From contig NZ_JAMBOP010000025.1 of NCBI RefSeq assembly GCF_023715645.1, positions 1 through 64,000 of the forward strand: DNA of 64,000 nucleotides. The letters run 5' to 3'. The notes under the pieces were generated by a model. That model ran no database searches, had not been told where the DNA came from, and worked only from the letters and a program-made list of their open reading frames with translations. Position 1 is the first letter of the stretch. Each line of letters starts with the position of its first letter. The position numbers and the translations under genes are program-made. The stretch comes from Bacillus cytotoxicus (lineage in GTDB: Bacteria > Bacillota > Bacilli > Bacillales > Bacillaceae_G). Positions 50,732-58,856 of this stretch are shown here, piece after piece.

Positions 50732-51442
50732 ATGTACACAGAAAAAGAACTCTTAGAAAAATTAACAATGGCACAACTAAGGGACGAAATACACAATACA
50801 GATAAAAATCATTCAAAATTAAAAAAAGAAGATTTAATAACTATGTTACAAACTGAAATTAACGGAAATGAGATGCGTTTACAAAATCTAACACGAAAGT
50901 ATCCTCATATTTTTTCACTTACCCCTGCAAAATTAGAGGAATTACTTAATATAACAAAAACAGAAAGGAAAAGATGGACCAACGAAGGAAAATTATCCGT
51001 TTCTCATTATGAATCCTTTCATAAGTGGGGGAAAACTCACGTTTATCCAATGTACAATTTCTATCATGTAAACAAACTAACACAGGAAAACATAAGTTTA
51101 TGGCGAGAGACTTATAAGGAACAAATCGTAGAAAACAGAAAAAAAGCTACGAAAAAGGCTGTGCAAACACGTAACCAAAACAAAGCAATCACTAAAGACT
51201 TTTCATTTCATATCCCTTTTCCTCTAGGTTCAGATTTCCTCCCATCTCCTAATGCTATAGTAGCTATTCATCATGAAGAACAAGAAGGATTATTTCGCTT
51301 CGGACGAGCCTTACTTGACGAAGAGAAAATCATTTTTAAAGAAAAAAGCATTATTAAGTATTTCGAAGAGGCTATTCAGAAATATAAACACATTTATACA
51401 GAATGCTCCTCAACTATGGACCTCCCTCCCCTTACTATTTAA
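50732..51442 (+). CDS. Protein with SAP/Rho-N-like N-terminal motif, unknown function
   Basis: A 236-residue basic protein. Residues 5-42 (LLEKLTMAQLRDEIH, KLKKEDLITMLQ) look like a helix-extended-helix SAP or Rho-N domain, which binds nucleic acid. A second helical part (TPAKLEELLNITKTERKRW) follows, then a Lys/Arg-rich linker (VENRKKATKKAVQTRNQNK) and an acidic C-terminal domain. ATG 50732 is eight bases after GGGAGG. I do not recognise a named family; DNA or RNA binding is inference. Confidence 0.6.
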   Translation: MYTEKELLEKLTMAQLRDEIHNTDKNHSKLKKEDLITMLQTEINGNEMRLQNLTRKYPHIFSLTPAKLEELLNITKTERKRWTNEGKLSVSHYESFHKWGKTHVYPMYNFYHVNKLTQENISLWRETYKEQIVENRKKATKKAVQTRNQNKAITKDFSFHIPFPLGSDFLPSPNAIVAIHHEEQEGLFRFGRALLDEEKIIFKEKSIIKYFEEAIQKYKHIYTECSSTMDLPPLTI

Positions 51443-51649
51443 TATCACTTTATATACAACGATTGAACATTTCCTTTATTATTCCCTCTCGTTACAGTAA
51501 TGATATATACTACAATTGCATAGTTACATGAAACTGTATGCATAAAAAGAAGATATTTGCAACATGTGACACCATTTTCATGTATAAGTAAAAATATAAA
51601 TCATTAATCTATTAACTTTTGAAAAAATACTGTGAGGAGAAATTTACGT

Positions 51650-52057
51650 ATGACATACAAACGCAATCGCTTACTATACGCAATAATGACCATCATTGTC
51701 ATTGTATTAGGGCTAACCTCAAGAAAAATGGCTCATGTGTTACCCCATATTTTGAATACATACTTAGGAGATGCACTATGGGCCTTAATGATTTTTATTG
51801 GTTTTGGATTTATTTTCAATAGTGCTCAAACAAAAGTTGTTGCGTTATTTTCCCTATCATTTTGTTATATTATCGAGTTCAGCCAATTGTATCATGCGAG
51901 TTGGATTGATCATATTCGTGAAACGACTTTAGGTGGATTAATATTAGGATATGGCTTTTTATGGAGTGACTTATTGGCTTATACGATAGGCATTGGAGTA
52001 GGTGTGATAGGCGAAATATTATTTATAATGATTCGAAAACCTAGCAACCTCGTATAA
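51650..52057 (+). CDS. DUF2809-like integral membrane protein
   Basis: A 135-residue protein with four membrane helices (about 7-25, 37-58, 64-83 and 106-128). The segment LGDALWALMIFIGFGFIF, and LTSRKMAHVLP before it, fit DUF2809 proteins; function unknown. The start is ATG 51650 (MTYKRNRLLY), behind GAGGAGAAATTTACGT; the GTG at 51632 would remove that site. A 450-bp repeat-containing element follows directly. Confidence 0.75.
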   Translation: MTYKRNRLLYAIMTIIVIVLGLTSRKMAHVLPHILNTYLGDALWALMIFIGFGFIFNSAQTKVVALFSLSFCYIIEFSQLYHASWIDHIRETTLGGLILGYGFLWSDLLAYTIGIGVGVIGEILFIMIRKPSNLV

Positions 52058-52240
52058 CAATTTTCTAGACCTACATTCGTACACTTGGCTAATACATGTA
52101 AGCTTAGAGTTTCGTAACTACTCAGTCATACATTTCATTTAGAAGTTTAGTAATAGGTATGATTCCAGCGAAAATACACCCCTTATTACCCATAGAAAGG
52201 TTTTTTATTTTTCAACATATAGATCGCTGCCATGAAGATA

Positions 52241-52365
52241 AAGTGAAACTTCCATCAGTGACGATTTCCTCACTGATGGTTAGTTGAACCAATCGGGCTT
52301 TTACGGGCAGTTTTCTTCCCCGTACTGCCCCAGTTTGTACTGCCCACGAATAGCGGGGTAAAAAT
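52241..52365 (+). repeat. Dispersed intergenic repeat, copy B
   Basis: Diverged copy of the family at 8706 and 58029: AAGTGAAACTTCCATCAGTG, AATCGGGCTTTTACGGGCAG, and GCCCACGAATAGCGGGGTAAAA.. ends it (written in part). It lacks the insert seen in copy A and much of the middle. Confidence 0.65.
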
Positions 52366-52382
52366 GGATCTACACCTCGCTA

Positions 52383-52480
52383 CCTTTCTTTGTTTTAAAA
52401 CATTGCGCGTGGCAGGAATAGGCCCTGACCGCTCCTATACATGGACAGATGCTCTCGCCCACCTAAAAAGAAAAAGGGTT
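52383..52480 (-). repeat. Dispersed intergenic repeat, second family, inverted copy
   Basis: Reverse complement related to 21508-21606, sharing GGGCGAGAGCATCTG, GCGGTCAGG and TTTTAAAACAAA-like blocks. It lies within the 450-bp element. Confidence 0.6.
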
Positions 52481-52587
52481 TCTGTCCTTTTTTTCATAGA
52501 GGGGCTGAGTAGTTACGGAGTTTCCATGTATTAGCCTTTATTCATGCATTTGGTTTCATTAGAATATCCTTTCTGAAACAGTCTAGA

Positions 52588-53574
52588 TCAGTGGCTATAA
52601 TTCGCTTTTAAATAATCGATCCAAAGACTGTGTAATTCTGATTTGCTGACGCCAAATATTCGGTTATATTCCTCTGGGTGCCGAATGAAGTCGTTTAATT
52701 TCTCATTTCCATATTTAATTACCAAAAATTCCACAATCGTATAAGAATATGGATACCCGTTCCTATACACGAATGCTGGCCCATTTATCTCGTCAAAGCT
52801 AGGTATTTTACCAGCAGAAACCAAGGTTGGGAGCACTTTTTTGGCATTAAGATCCGTATTCCCCAAATAATTAGCAACTCCTTCTTCCAGCCACGTAGGT
52901 CGTTTACTGTCAATATGAGACAGCACGATATGTGTAAATTCATGAATGCTTGCATTTAATATAGAAGGCCGATTTTTCGGTGATAAGATAAATAGTTCGT
53001 CATCGCTAAATACGCCTAATGACCAAAAATTAGAAAATAGCCCCAACGAATATACCAGATTGATTTGATTTGAAAAAACTGTTACTTTTGTCTTCGTCTT
53101 TGGCTCTGTTTTAAGTAAGGCAATGATACGCCCGTAATGCTGTTCTAAATTGTCAGCAAGCTTTACAACCTCTGAATAATCCGCTTTAGAGCTGTAAAAG
53201 ATGAAGTGATCCGTTTCCTTCTGATTCTTATAAAAACTTGATTGTAAGGCAGTCAAGTTCAAATAAATAAATATAAAAGAGGTTATGATGATGATGGTTA
53301 GAGTCGCCAACTTACTTATTTCGTGTGGAAATACAGGACTTCCATATGTTTTTTTAACTAATCGATAAGATGCGAAAATGATAAATGGCATCCAAATTAA
53401 ACCGAAAATTGTCAATGCTTTATAGGAATCCCCGAGCCAGTAAAATATGGAATAGGACATAGTAGTCAACAAACAAGTTACTGTCCCAACCCAGCTTGAT
53501 CCTTGCGATTTCCAGACCCACAACGACAGCAAGCCAGGTATTATAAAATTGGCGACAATTAAATCAATTATCAA
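52588..53574 (-). CDS. Membrane-bound gluzincin-type metallopeptidase (peptidase MA-like)
   Basis: A 328-residue protein with about four N-terminal membrane helices (residues 5-125) and an extracytoplasmic catalytic domain. The zinc motif is ASIHEFTHIVLSH (HExxH at about 210), and the third ligand is in PTWLEEGVANYLG, as in the peptidase MA and M1-like superfamily. It is probably a surface or membrane-proximal protease; the target is unknown. TTG 53574 follows GGGAGGATG. Its upstream edge abuts a GNAT remnant on the other strand. Confidence 0.75.
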   Translation of the reverse strand: MIIDLIVANFIIPGLLSLWVWKSQGSSWVGTVTCLLTTMSYSIFYWLGDSYKALTIFGLIWMPFIIFASYRLVKKTYGSPVFPHEISKLATLTIIIITSFIFIYLNLTALQSSFYKNQKETDHFIFYSSKADYSEVVKLADNLEQHYGRIIALLKTEPKTKTKVTVFSNQINLVYSLGLFSNFWSLGVFSDDELFILSPKNRPSILNASIHEFTHIVLSHIDSKRPTWLEEGVANYLGNTDLNAKKVLPTLVSAGKIPSFDEINGPAFVYRNGYPYSYTIVEFLVIKYGNEKLNDFIRHPEEYNRIFGVSKSELHSLWIDYLKANYSH

Positions 53575-53593
53575 CGTGACATCCTCCCAGAAT

Positions 53594-53722
53594 GTTATAG
53601 ATACTTCAGCAAATAACTTTGAGTTTTATAAAAAATGCGGCTTTGAAGTAAAAGATCTTTCTCCAAATGGTGCTTGTGCGTACTATGGATTTACAGAAGC
53701 AAGAAAACAAGGGCATAGATGA
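53594..53722 (+). pseudogene. C-terminal remnant of a GNAT acetyltransferase
   Basis: A 42-codon frame, VIDTSANNFEFYKKCGFEVK followed by CAYYGFTEARKQGHR and stop, matches the last part of GNAT proteins (NxxAxxFYxKxGF pattern). No start or acetyl-CoA loop is present. A terminator follows six bases later, so the 3' end of the original gene is intact and the 5' part was lost. Confidence 0.65.
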
Positions 53723-53727
53723 AATAA

Positions 53728-53775
53728 GAGGAATCAAAAGCGCATTGTATGTGACCTTTTGATTCCTCTCGTTTT
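53728..53775. terminator. Bidirectional terminator
   Basis: GAGGAATCAAAAG / CTTTTGATTCCTC (53728-53740 and 53756-53768) with T-rich flank; it also ends the DUF3977 gene on the minus strand. Confidence 0.8.
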
Positions 53776-53779
53776 CTAC

Positions 53780-54019
53780 TTATCTCCTACTTACAATTCC
53801 TAAAATAAATTTAAATTCATTACGGTTCTTTTTCATTTTCTTAAAACCTTCTTTAGTATCTAAAATAAAACACGTCTTTCTTACCCAACATCTCATATAC
53901 GCCGATTCAAAATGAATTGGCTTTAAGATACCTCGCTGCTCCGTCTCAGTACCATCATCATATTCTATTTCTGTTCTAACAAGCCACTTATTCCCGATCC
54001 CAAACTCAATATACTTCAA
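53780..54019 (-). CDS. DUF3977 family small protein
   Basis: A 79-residue soluble protein. MKYIEFGIGNKWLVRTEIEY and a GTETEQRG turn followed by CWVRKTCFILDTKEGFK resemble DUF3977 proteins, which have no known function. TTG 54019 follows GGGGAATTTCAA. It is monocistronic between a terminator and a divergent phosphotransferase gene. Confidence 0.7.
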   Translation of the reverse strand: MKYIEFGIGNKWLVRTEIEYDDGTETEQRGILKPIHFESAYMRCWVRKTCFILDTKEGFKKMKKNRNEFKFILGIVSRR

Positions 54020-54272
54020 TTGAAATTCCCCTTATCAAAATATTTATCTGTTTTATTAACATAATCATATTATGTTAACTTATTCTTCTTATATTGATTT
54101 TCTCATTTGGCCATACTACTTGTTCTATGAAAAGTATCTTGAATCCTTCTTTTATTGCTCATTATCAATTCGTTGTCACAAAGCTCATTTTATGACAAGA
54201 TATAAGTGACAGAATATAAAGAATAATGTATGTATTAAAGTTAACTTCAAATATTTTAAGGAGATAAACATT

Positions 54273-55142
54273 ATGCAGCGCTCTTTCACTAAAGACATAC
54301 TTAAAGAACTTGAAAACAAAAAGATTATTGAATCTAACGGCCACTACAAAAGCCTAAATGGCGGGAGTAGCAGTACAGTTGGTGTTGTTACATATGATGA
54401 TACTCCTTCATATGTAGTGAAAATAAACAAACCTAATGTCCTACAAGCTGAATCACTATTTCTAAATCGCTATCGAGATCAGCATTTGTTTCCACGACTC
54501 ATGTATACGGATGCTAGTTATCGCTACATAGTCTATGCATATATGAGCGGCACAATAAACAACCGAAAAAGTGATAAACGTTCTATACTGACTTTTCTTA
54601 CATCTCAAATCATAAACTCTTATCATCAAATATGTGATGACAACAAATGGGGATGGATAGATGAATCGGAATCATCATGGGGATTATTTCTACATACTCG
54701 CATTTCCGAAGCTTATGAAACCATGCAATCTCATTTAAATAATGACGATCATCAACTTATTCGAAACATCGTAACGAATCGGCTGAACAGAAATAATAAA
54801 GATACACCTTACCTGATACATGGGGATTTCGGTTTTCATAATTTCCTTTTTGACGATAAACAATTAGTTGGTGTTATCGATCCTACTCCCGTTATAGGGC
54901 CTCCTATCTATGACCTTGTATACGCATTTTGTTCAACGCCAAGCGATTTAGAATTGGGTGTTATTGAGTCAGCAGTTTCTCTTCTAAACAATTGGCAGCC
55001 TCAAAATGAAATAGCTTTGTATGAAGAAATATTATTAGGTTTATATTGTCGCATCGCTGCTTCCATTCGACATCATCCAGAAGATTTACCACAATACATT
55101 GCAGCGTGGAATAAATGGAAAGCTGCTACTACCTTGGAATAA
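54273..55142 (+). CDS. Aminoglycoside phosphotransferase-like kinase
   Basis: A 289-residue protein with the APH/choline-kinase fold. The Brenner-type catalytic loop is LIHGDFGFHNFLF (about 190-202, Asp and Asn) and the metal-binding Asp is in LVGVIDPTPVIGPP. The N-lobe lysine is probably in SYVVKINKP. Similar B. cereus proteins are annotated as phosphotransferases of unknown substrate; resistance to an antibiotic is not shown. ATG 54273 is behind AAGGAGATAAACATT. Confidence 0.78.
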   Translation: MQRSFTKDILKELENKKIIESNGHYKSLNGGSSSTVGVVTYDDTPSYVVKINKPNVLQAESLFLNRYRDQHLFPRLMYTDASYRYIVYAYMSGTINNRKSDKRSILTFLTSQIINSYHQICDDNKWGWIDESESSWGLFLHTRISEAYETMQSHLNNDDHQLIRNIVTNRLNRNNKDTPYLIHGDFGFHNFLFDDKQLVGVIDPTPVIGPPIYDLVYAFCSTPSDLELGVIESAVSLLNNWQPQNEIALYEEILLGLYCRIAASIRHHPEDLPQYIAAWNKWKAATTLE

Positions 55143-55182
55143 AATCAAATGATAATTCAACATAGATTTACAGTAAATAGAA

Positions 55183-55220
55183 AGAATCCATTTGAAAAAA
55201 GGTTCAAAATGGATTCTTTT
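55183..55220. terminator. Bidirectional terminator
   Basis: AGAATCCATTTGAA / TTCAAAATGGATTCT stem with T-run, between the kinase gene and the convergent membrane-protein gene. Confidence 0.75.
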
Positions 55221-55233
55221 GAATCACCATATT

Positions 55234-55665
55234 CTACTCGTCTTCTAAGTCTTGCACTTGCTTCACTCTTAATTTATATATATAAACAACCGGTATAATA
55301 CCACAAATAAATACAATGGTTCCTATTAATAGACCATCTCCCCAGCCAAAGTTGGGTGTAATTGAAGTAAGATACGTAAAAGCTGCCGCAACAACAGTTA
55401 GTACGACCATACTAACAATAAATGATTTTTTAGGATCTTTTATTTCCTTTTCATGTTCTACACTAACACTCATCGATAAATAACCAGCTACAATAGCAGT
55501 TAACATAAATACCATCCAAAGGGGATTCTTAGTTACTCTTTCCATTCCTCCTTGAATGAAATCGTAGCCAAGAATACATAAAATCCCTGTAGTTTGGACG
55601 ATATAAGCAATTTTAATGTGCTGTAAACTTCTTAAAATAAGTCTTTCATCTGTAATTTTTTTCAT
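55234..55665 (-). CDS. Small membrane protein paired with an XRE regulator
   Basis: A 143-residue protein with four membrane helices (about 18-36, 47-66, 82-102 and 110-130) and charged ends. Its ATG overlaps the stop of the upstream XRE-type regulator (ATGA), an arrangement common in Bacillus regulator/membrane-protein pairs in which the membrane protein antagonises or senses for the regulator. Family not recognised; the coupling is seen, the function is inference. Confidence 0.7.
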   Translation of the reverse strand: MKKITDERLILRSLQHIKIAYIVQTTGILCILGYDFIQGGMERVTKNPLWMVFMLTAIVAGYLSMSVSVEHEKEIKDPKKSFIVSMVVLTVVAAAFTYLTSITPNFGWGDGLLIGTIVFICGIIPVVYIYKLRVKQVQDLEDE

Positions 55666-55868
55666 TCAAAATCCCCCTGATCCACCCAAAATATTTCATC
55701 TAATTTTGCATTTACGGCATAGCAAATTTGTAAACATAGCTTTAATGACGGATTATATTTCCCTTTTTCAATAAGACTAACGGTTTGTCTTGTAATACCA
55801 ACTGCATCAGCAAGCTGTTGTTGTGTTAAGTCTGCTTTTACACGAGCAATCTTTACGTGATTTTTCAT
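55662..55868 (-). CDS. XRE family helix-turn-helix regulator
   Basis: A 68-residue regulator that is nearly all helix-turn-helix (KADLTQQQLADAVGITRQTV, SLIEKGKYNPSLKLCLQI, YAVNAKLDEIFW), like the YgzD/YvaO type. The start is ATG 55868 (MKNHVKIARV), five bases after GGAGGGTG; the longer frame start at 55883 spans that site. It is translationally coupled to the downstream membrane protein. Confidence 0.85.
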   Translation of the reverse strand: MKNHVKIARVKADLTQQQLADAVGITRQTVSLIEKGKYNPSLKLCLQICYAVNAKLDEIFWVDQGDFE

Positions 55869-55931
55869 AATAACACCCTCCACTTAGAATGTAATATATA
55901 TATTCCTTTATGTAAAGTATAAATTACATAT

Positions 55932-55978
55932 AAAAAGATAGTTCCTCCGTATCTCCAGATAAGAGAAACTATCTTTTT
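55932..55978 (-). terminator. Terminator after lysK
   Basis: AAAAAGATAGTT / AAACTATCTTTTT (55932-55943 and 55966-55978); T-rich on the minus strand, about 80 bp past the lysK stop. Confidence 0.65.
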
Positions 55979-56056
55979 GATTGGAAAATTGAATTCATAA
56001 AGCTTTTCCCGAAAAAATATTTATCGATATGCTCTTATTTATTCAAGTCCTCGTTA

Positions 56057-57610
56057 TTATACATCTAATAAAGAAACCATTCGCTCAATCCCAACTGCTT
56101 GAATTAATAGCGGCAATCGCGGACCAGCTGAACTATTCAAAACAAGCTTATATACCATACTAAATAATAACTTTTGATTGGCTCTCATAATTTTTTTATC
56201 TTCGTCATGACATATTGCATATATTTTCTCCATTAATTGATCTGCCTGCCAGCTTTTACGAATGACGTCACAAAATTCTTTTAACCACTTTTTCTGAATC
56301 TCATCTAATGTTTCATAGTATTCGATATTTTTCTTATCATTTATACGAATCATTTTTTGTGGATTCCAATTTTTAATCCAATATTCTACCCGATCGCTTA
56401 TTGTCTTGATGTCTGTTATGGTATATTCCTCACCTGTTTTACTAAGCACACTTTGTAATGCCTGTACATGGAAGTTTACTAATGGAAGTAAACCTGCTAC
56501 TTGGTTAAATTTCGGTAACATTTCATTTTTATCGATAACTTTTGATAATTGAAGTGAAGAACATATATCTTTATCTTGTAACGTTTTATTTCGGTAACCC
56601 TCTTGAAACCTTTCATATTCAGAATAATTTTTAATCACATCATCATCTAGTCCAATGTTAAAAGATGCATTTGGTTTATACTTAGAAAACATAAATAGGA
56701 TGATTTCTGGTGAATATATGTTTAGTAGTTCACTTGGCGTTATTATATTTCCAGCGGAGCTAGACATTTTTTTATGATCGCCTTTTATTCCTATAAATTC
56801 ATAAGCTATATAGCTAGGTGCTTCATAGTTGAAAATCCTCCGAGCAATTTCTTTTGACACGTTATAACTTCCTGTTTCTGAAGAGTGGTCTCTTCCGCCA
56901 GGCTCAAATATTACATCTTTGACCATCCATCTCATTGGCCAATCTATTTTCCAATTTAATTTCATATTTCTTGCACTCATCACTGATAATTTGGAATGAT
57001 TTCCACATCTACAAATATATTCAATCGTTTCATTTGCTTCATCAAACATTTTTATTTCTGTATGATCTTTTCCGCATTTCTCACAATATAGTGCAATTGG
57101 ATAAAAAGTATTTTTCTCTTCCTCTGATACATCACTCGTTTTATACTTCATGACTATGTCATATATTTCTTTTCTTTGTTGTAATGCATGAAGAATATGC
57201 TTGTTATATTTACCGGTTCTATATTCCTTACTTTGGTATAGAAACTCTACTTCAATCCCAAAGGCCATGAGCGACTTTTCAAATTCTTTCTCAAAGTGCT
57301 CTGCATACGACGCATGACACCCAAATGGATCTGGAATATCTGAATACGGAAAACCAATATATTTTTCAAAAGACGGATCAACGTTTTTTGGAACTTTTCT
57401 AAAACGATCATAATCGTCCCATGAAAAAATAAAACGTGTTTTCTTTCCTAAGTCTTGCAGCGCCTTTACTACAAAATGTGTTGTTACAATCTCTCGAAAG
57501 TTTCCGATATGAACTGATCCCGAAGGACTAATTCCCGATGCACACACAAAAGTTTCTTTATTTGGATTCGCATTAATTAATTCATTTGCTATTTTATATG
57601 CCCAGTGCAT
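56057..57610 (-). CDS. lysK: Class I lysyl-tRNA synthetase
   Basis: A 517-residue class I LysRS, the archaeal-type enzyme that some bacteria carry beside class II LysS. The HIGH-like motif is SGSVHIGNFRE (about 30-40) and KMSKS is KGDHKKMSSSAGN (about 275-287). A zinc-ribbon-like insert has CEKCG and CRCG (about 172-200); the C-terminal helical cage binds the anticodon. The start is ATG 57610 (MHWAYKIANE), after AGAGGTGATAGTT. A T-box leader controls it. In B. cereus this enzyme is reported as a stationary-phase supplement to LysRS2. Confidence 0.92.
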   Translation of the reverse strand: MHWAYKIANELINANPNKETFVCASGISPSGSVHIGNFREIVTTHFVVKALQDLGKKTRFIFSWDDYDRFRKVPKNVDPSFEKYIGFPYSDIPDPFGCHASYAEHFEKEFEKSLMAFGIEVEFLYQSKEYRTGKYNKHILHALQQRKEIYDIVMKYKTSDVSEEEKNTFYPIALYCEKCGKDHTEIKMFDEANETIEYICRCGNHSKLSVMSARNMKLNWKIDWPMRWMVKDVIFEPGGRDHSSETGSYNVSKEIARRIFNYEAPSYIAYEFIGIKGDHKKMSSSAGNIITPSELLNIYSPEIILFMFSKYKPNASFNIGLDDDVIKNYSEYERFQEGYRNKTLQDKDICSSLQLSKVIDKNEMLPKFNQVAGLLPLVNFHVQALQSVLSKTGEEYTITDIKTISDRVEYWIKNWNPQKMIRINDKKNIEYYETLDEIQKKWLKEFCDVIRKSWQADQLMEKIYAICHDEDKKIMRANQKLLFSMVYKLVLNSSAGPRLPLLIQAVGIERMVSLLDV

Positions 57611-57659
57611 AACTATCACCTCTTCATAAAGTCATTTCATGTCATTTTTACTTTTTTTC

Positions 57660-57955
57660 CAAATAAAAAACTCTCACCCCCAAGATTAAAAATCTTGAGG
57701 ACGAGAGTTATGTTCATCGTGGTACCACCTCAGTTTATTGATATGTCACCATATCAACCTCTTCGGGTACGGCAAACTGCGTATACCCTATCTCTATAAC
57801 GGGAGATCCCGTCGCATTATCCCTAATCAACTTAGTTCCATGCGAAGCTCCAAGTCTTTTTTCATTAAGAACGCTATCTCTCCTTCTCAGCTACCGGAGT
57901 TCTCTGTCACATAACATTTCTTAATTACTCTTCTCTTCATTGCTCTGCTGTTAAT
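57660..57955 (-). ncRNA. T-box leader of lysK
   Basis: On the minus strand the T-box AGGTGGTACCACG (complement of 57718-57730) is followed by a terminator AACTCTCGTCCTCAAGATT / AATCTTGGGGGTGAGAGTT with T-run (57665-57709). The stem I region extends upstream to about 57955. The specifier triplet is not certain by eye. A T-box for lysK in B. cereus with partial response to tRNA-Asn has been published, so the specifier deserves care. Confidence 0.88.
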
Positions 57956-58028
57956 ATTTTCATTTTTATTGTAATGATAATAATCAAAAAAATCATTATT
58001 GTCAATTATTTTTACCTGTTTCTCCATA

Positions 58029-58182
58029 AAGTGAAACTTTAATCAGTGGGGGTTTTCTTCATCCCCACTGATTATTAGTTGAACCAATCGGGCTTTTAAG
58101 GACAGTTTATCTCCCACCTAACTTCTTTGCTTTCGCTGAATTTTGAGGTGGGAGTATTACTGTCCGTTAATGCGGGATAAAA
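58029..58182 (+). repeat. Dispersed intergenic repeat, copy C
   Basis: The uninterrupted form of the family: AAGTGAAACTTTAATCAGTG, AATCGGGCTTTTAAGGACAG, CCCACCTAACTTCTTTGC, AATTTTGAGGTGGGAG and TGCGGGATAAAAT. CCCACCT and AGGTGGG pair in a long imperfect hairpin. Confidence 0.75.
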
Positions 58183-58203
58183 TAAAAAAATGCGTTCCAA
58201 ATC

Positions 58204-58260
58204 TTGACAAAACAGAAATTATTCAATAAGCTTACATTAATACTAAACGTTTAGTATTAA
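58204..58260 (+). promoter_or_regulatory. Promoter and perfect 24-bp operator of the PadR-MFS operon
   Basis: TTGACA at 58204-58209 pairs with a weak -10 near 58227. TTAATACTAAAC / GTTTAGTATTAA (58237-58260) is an exact 24-bp palindrome, the size PadR dimers bind, 30 bases before the regulator's ATG. Confidence 0.7.
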
Positions 58261-58289
58261 ATGTTTTCTATTTTAACGGAGGGATACTG

Positions 58290-58856
58290 ATGACAAGATT
58301 AATGGTACTTGGTTTATTAATGCAGTACGGTCCTATGTCTGGCTATGAATTACAGCAAGCCATGCAATCTGCACAAACGGATACGTGGGCAGGTGTTTTC
58401 CCTGCTTCTATTTACCACGCTTTAAAAAAAATGGACAAAGAAGGGTTAGTGGAACTAGATACTGTTGAAAAAACAGGAAATCGTTCTAAGGCAATATATA
58501 GCATCACAACTGCTGGAAAGGATGAATTTCACAAGCTAATGATTGAATCTTTTCAGCAATCGTCGGTAACTTTCCCAACTCACCTATACACAGCACTAAC
58601 TTTTTTTACAGCTGATGCGGTTTCTGCCCCAAAAATTACAGTTGCTTTGCAGGAGCAAAAAAAAGACATTATAGACATGTACGAAAATATGAAAGCAGGG
58701 CAATCGCTTAAAGAAAAAATGATTGACGTTCCTGAGCATGTAACTCTTATATTTGAAAATATTTATGAACAATGTGAGATGCAGCTTCGTTTTATCGAAC
58801 AGCTAGAAAAGAAGTTATCTATGTTAGAAGAAAAAAATAAAGAGGAGGAAAAATAG
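58290..58856 (+). CDS. PadR family transcriptional regulator
   Basis: A 188-residue regulator with the PadR winged helix at the N-terminus (LGLLMQYGPMSGYELQQAM, PASIYHALKKMDKEGLVEL) and a Vir-type C-terminal dimerisation helix with coiled coil (KLSMLEEKNKEEEK at the end). ATG 58290 is behind GGAGGGATACTG. The exporter gene starts at the base after its stop. The perfect palindrome upstream suggests autorepression relieved by the exporter's substrate, as in LmrR-type systems. Confidence 0.88.
   Translation: MTRLMVLGLLMQYGPMSGYELQQAMQSAQTDTWAGVFPASIYHALKKMDKEGLVELDTVEKTGNRSKAIYSITTAGKDEFHKLMIESFQQSSVTFPTHLYTALTFFTADAVSAPKITVALQEQKKDIIDMYENMKAGQSLKEKMIDVPEHVTLIFENIYEQCEMQLRFIEQLEKKLSMLEEKNKEEEK

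Larger units (their letters stand above)
52087..52536. mobile_element. 450-bp MITE-like element with terminal inverted repeats
   Basis: Left end GGCTAATACATG...GTAACTACTCAG (52087-52125) is the reverse complement of the right end CTGAGTAGTTAC...CATGTATTAGCC (52505-52536), with seven extra bases inside the left one. The interior has no coding frame but contains two different dispersed repeats (52241-52365 and 52383-52480). It could be a non-autonomous mobile element or a composite structured repeat. Confidence 0.5.

Noticed and set aside
52087-52536. Reading the 450-bp element as an insertion sequence
   Set aside because: There is no coding frame for a transposase; it can only be non-autonomous if mobile at all.
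57605-57799. A plus-strand frame over the lysK leader
   Set aside because: It is antisense to the T-box and terminator and overlaps the lysK start; no ribosome binding site.
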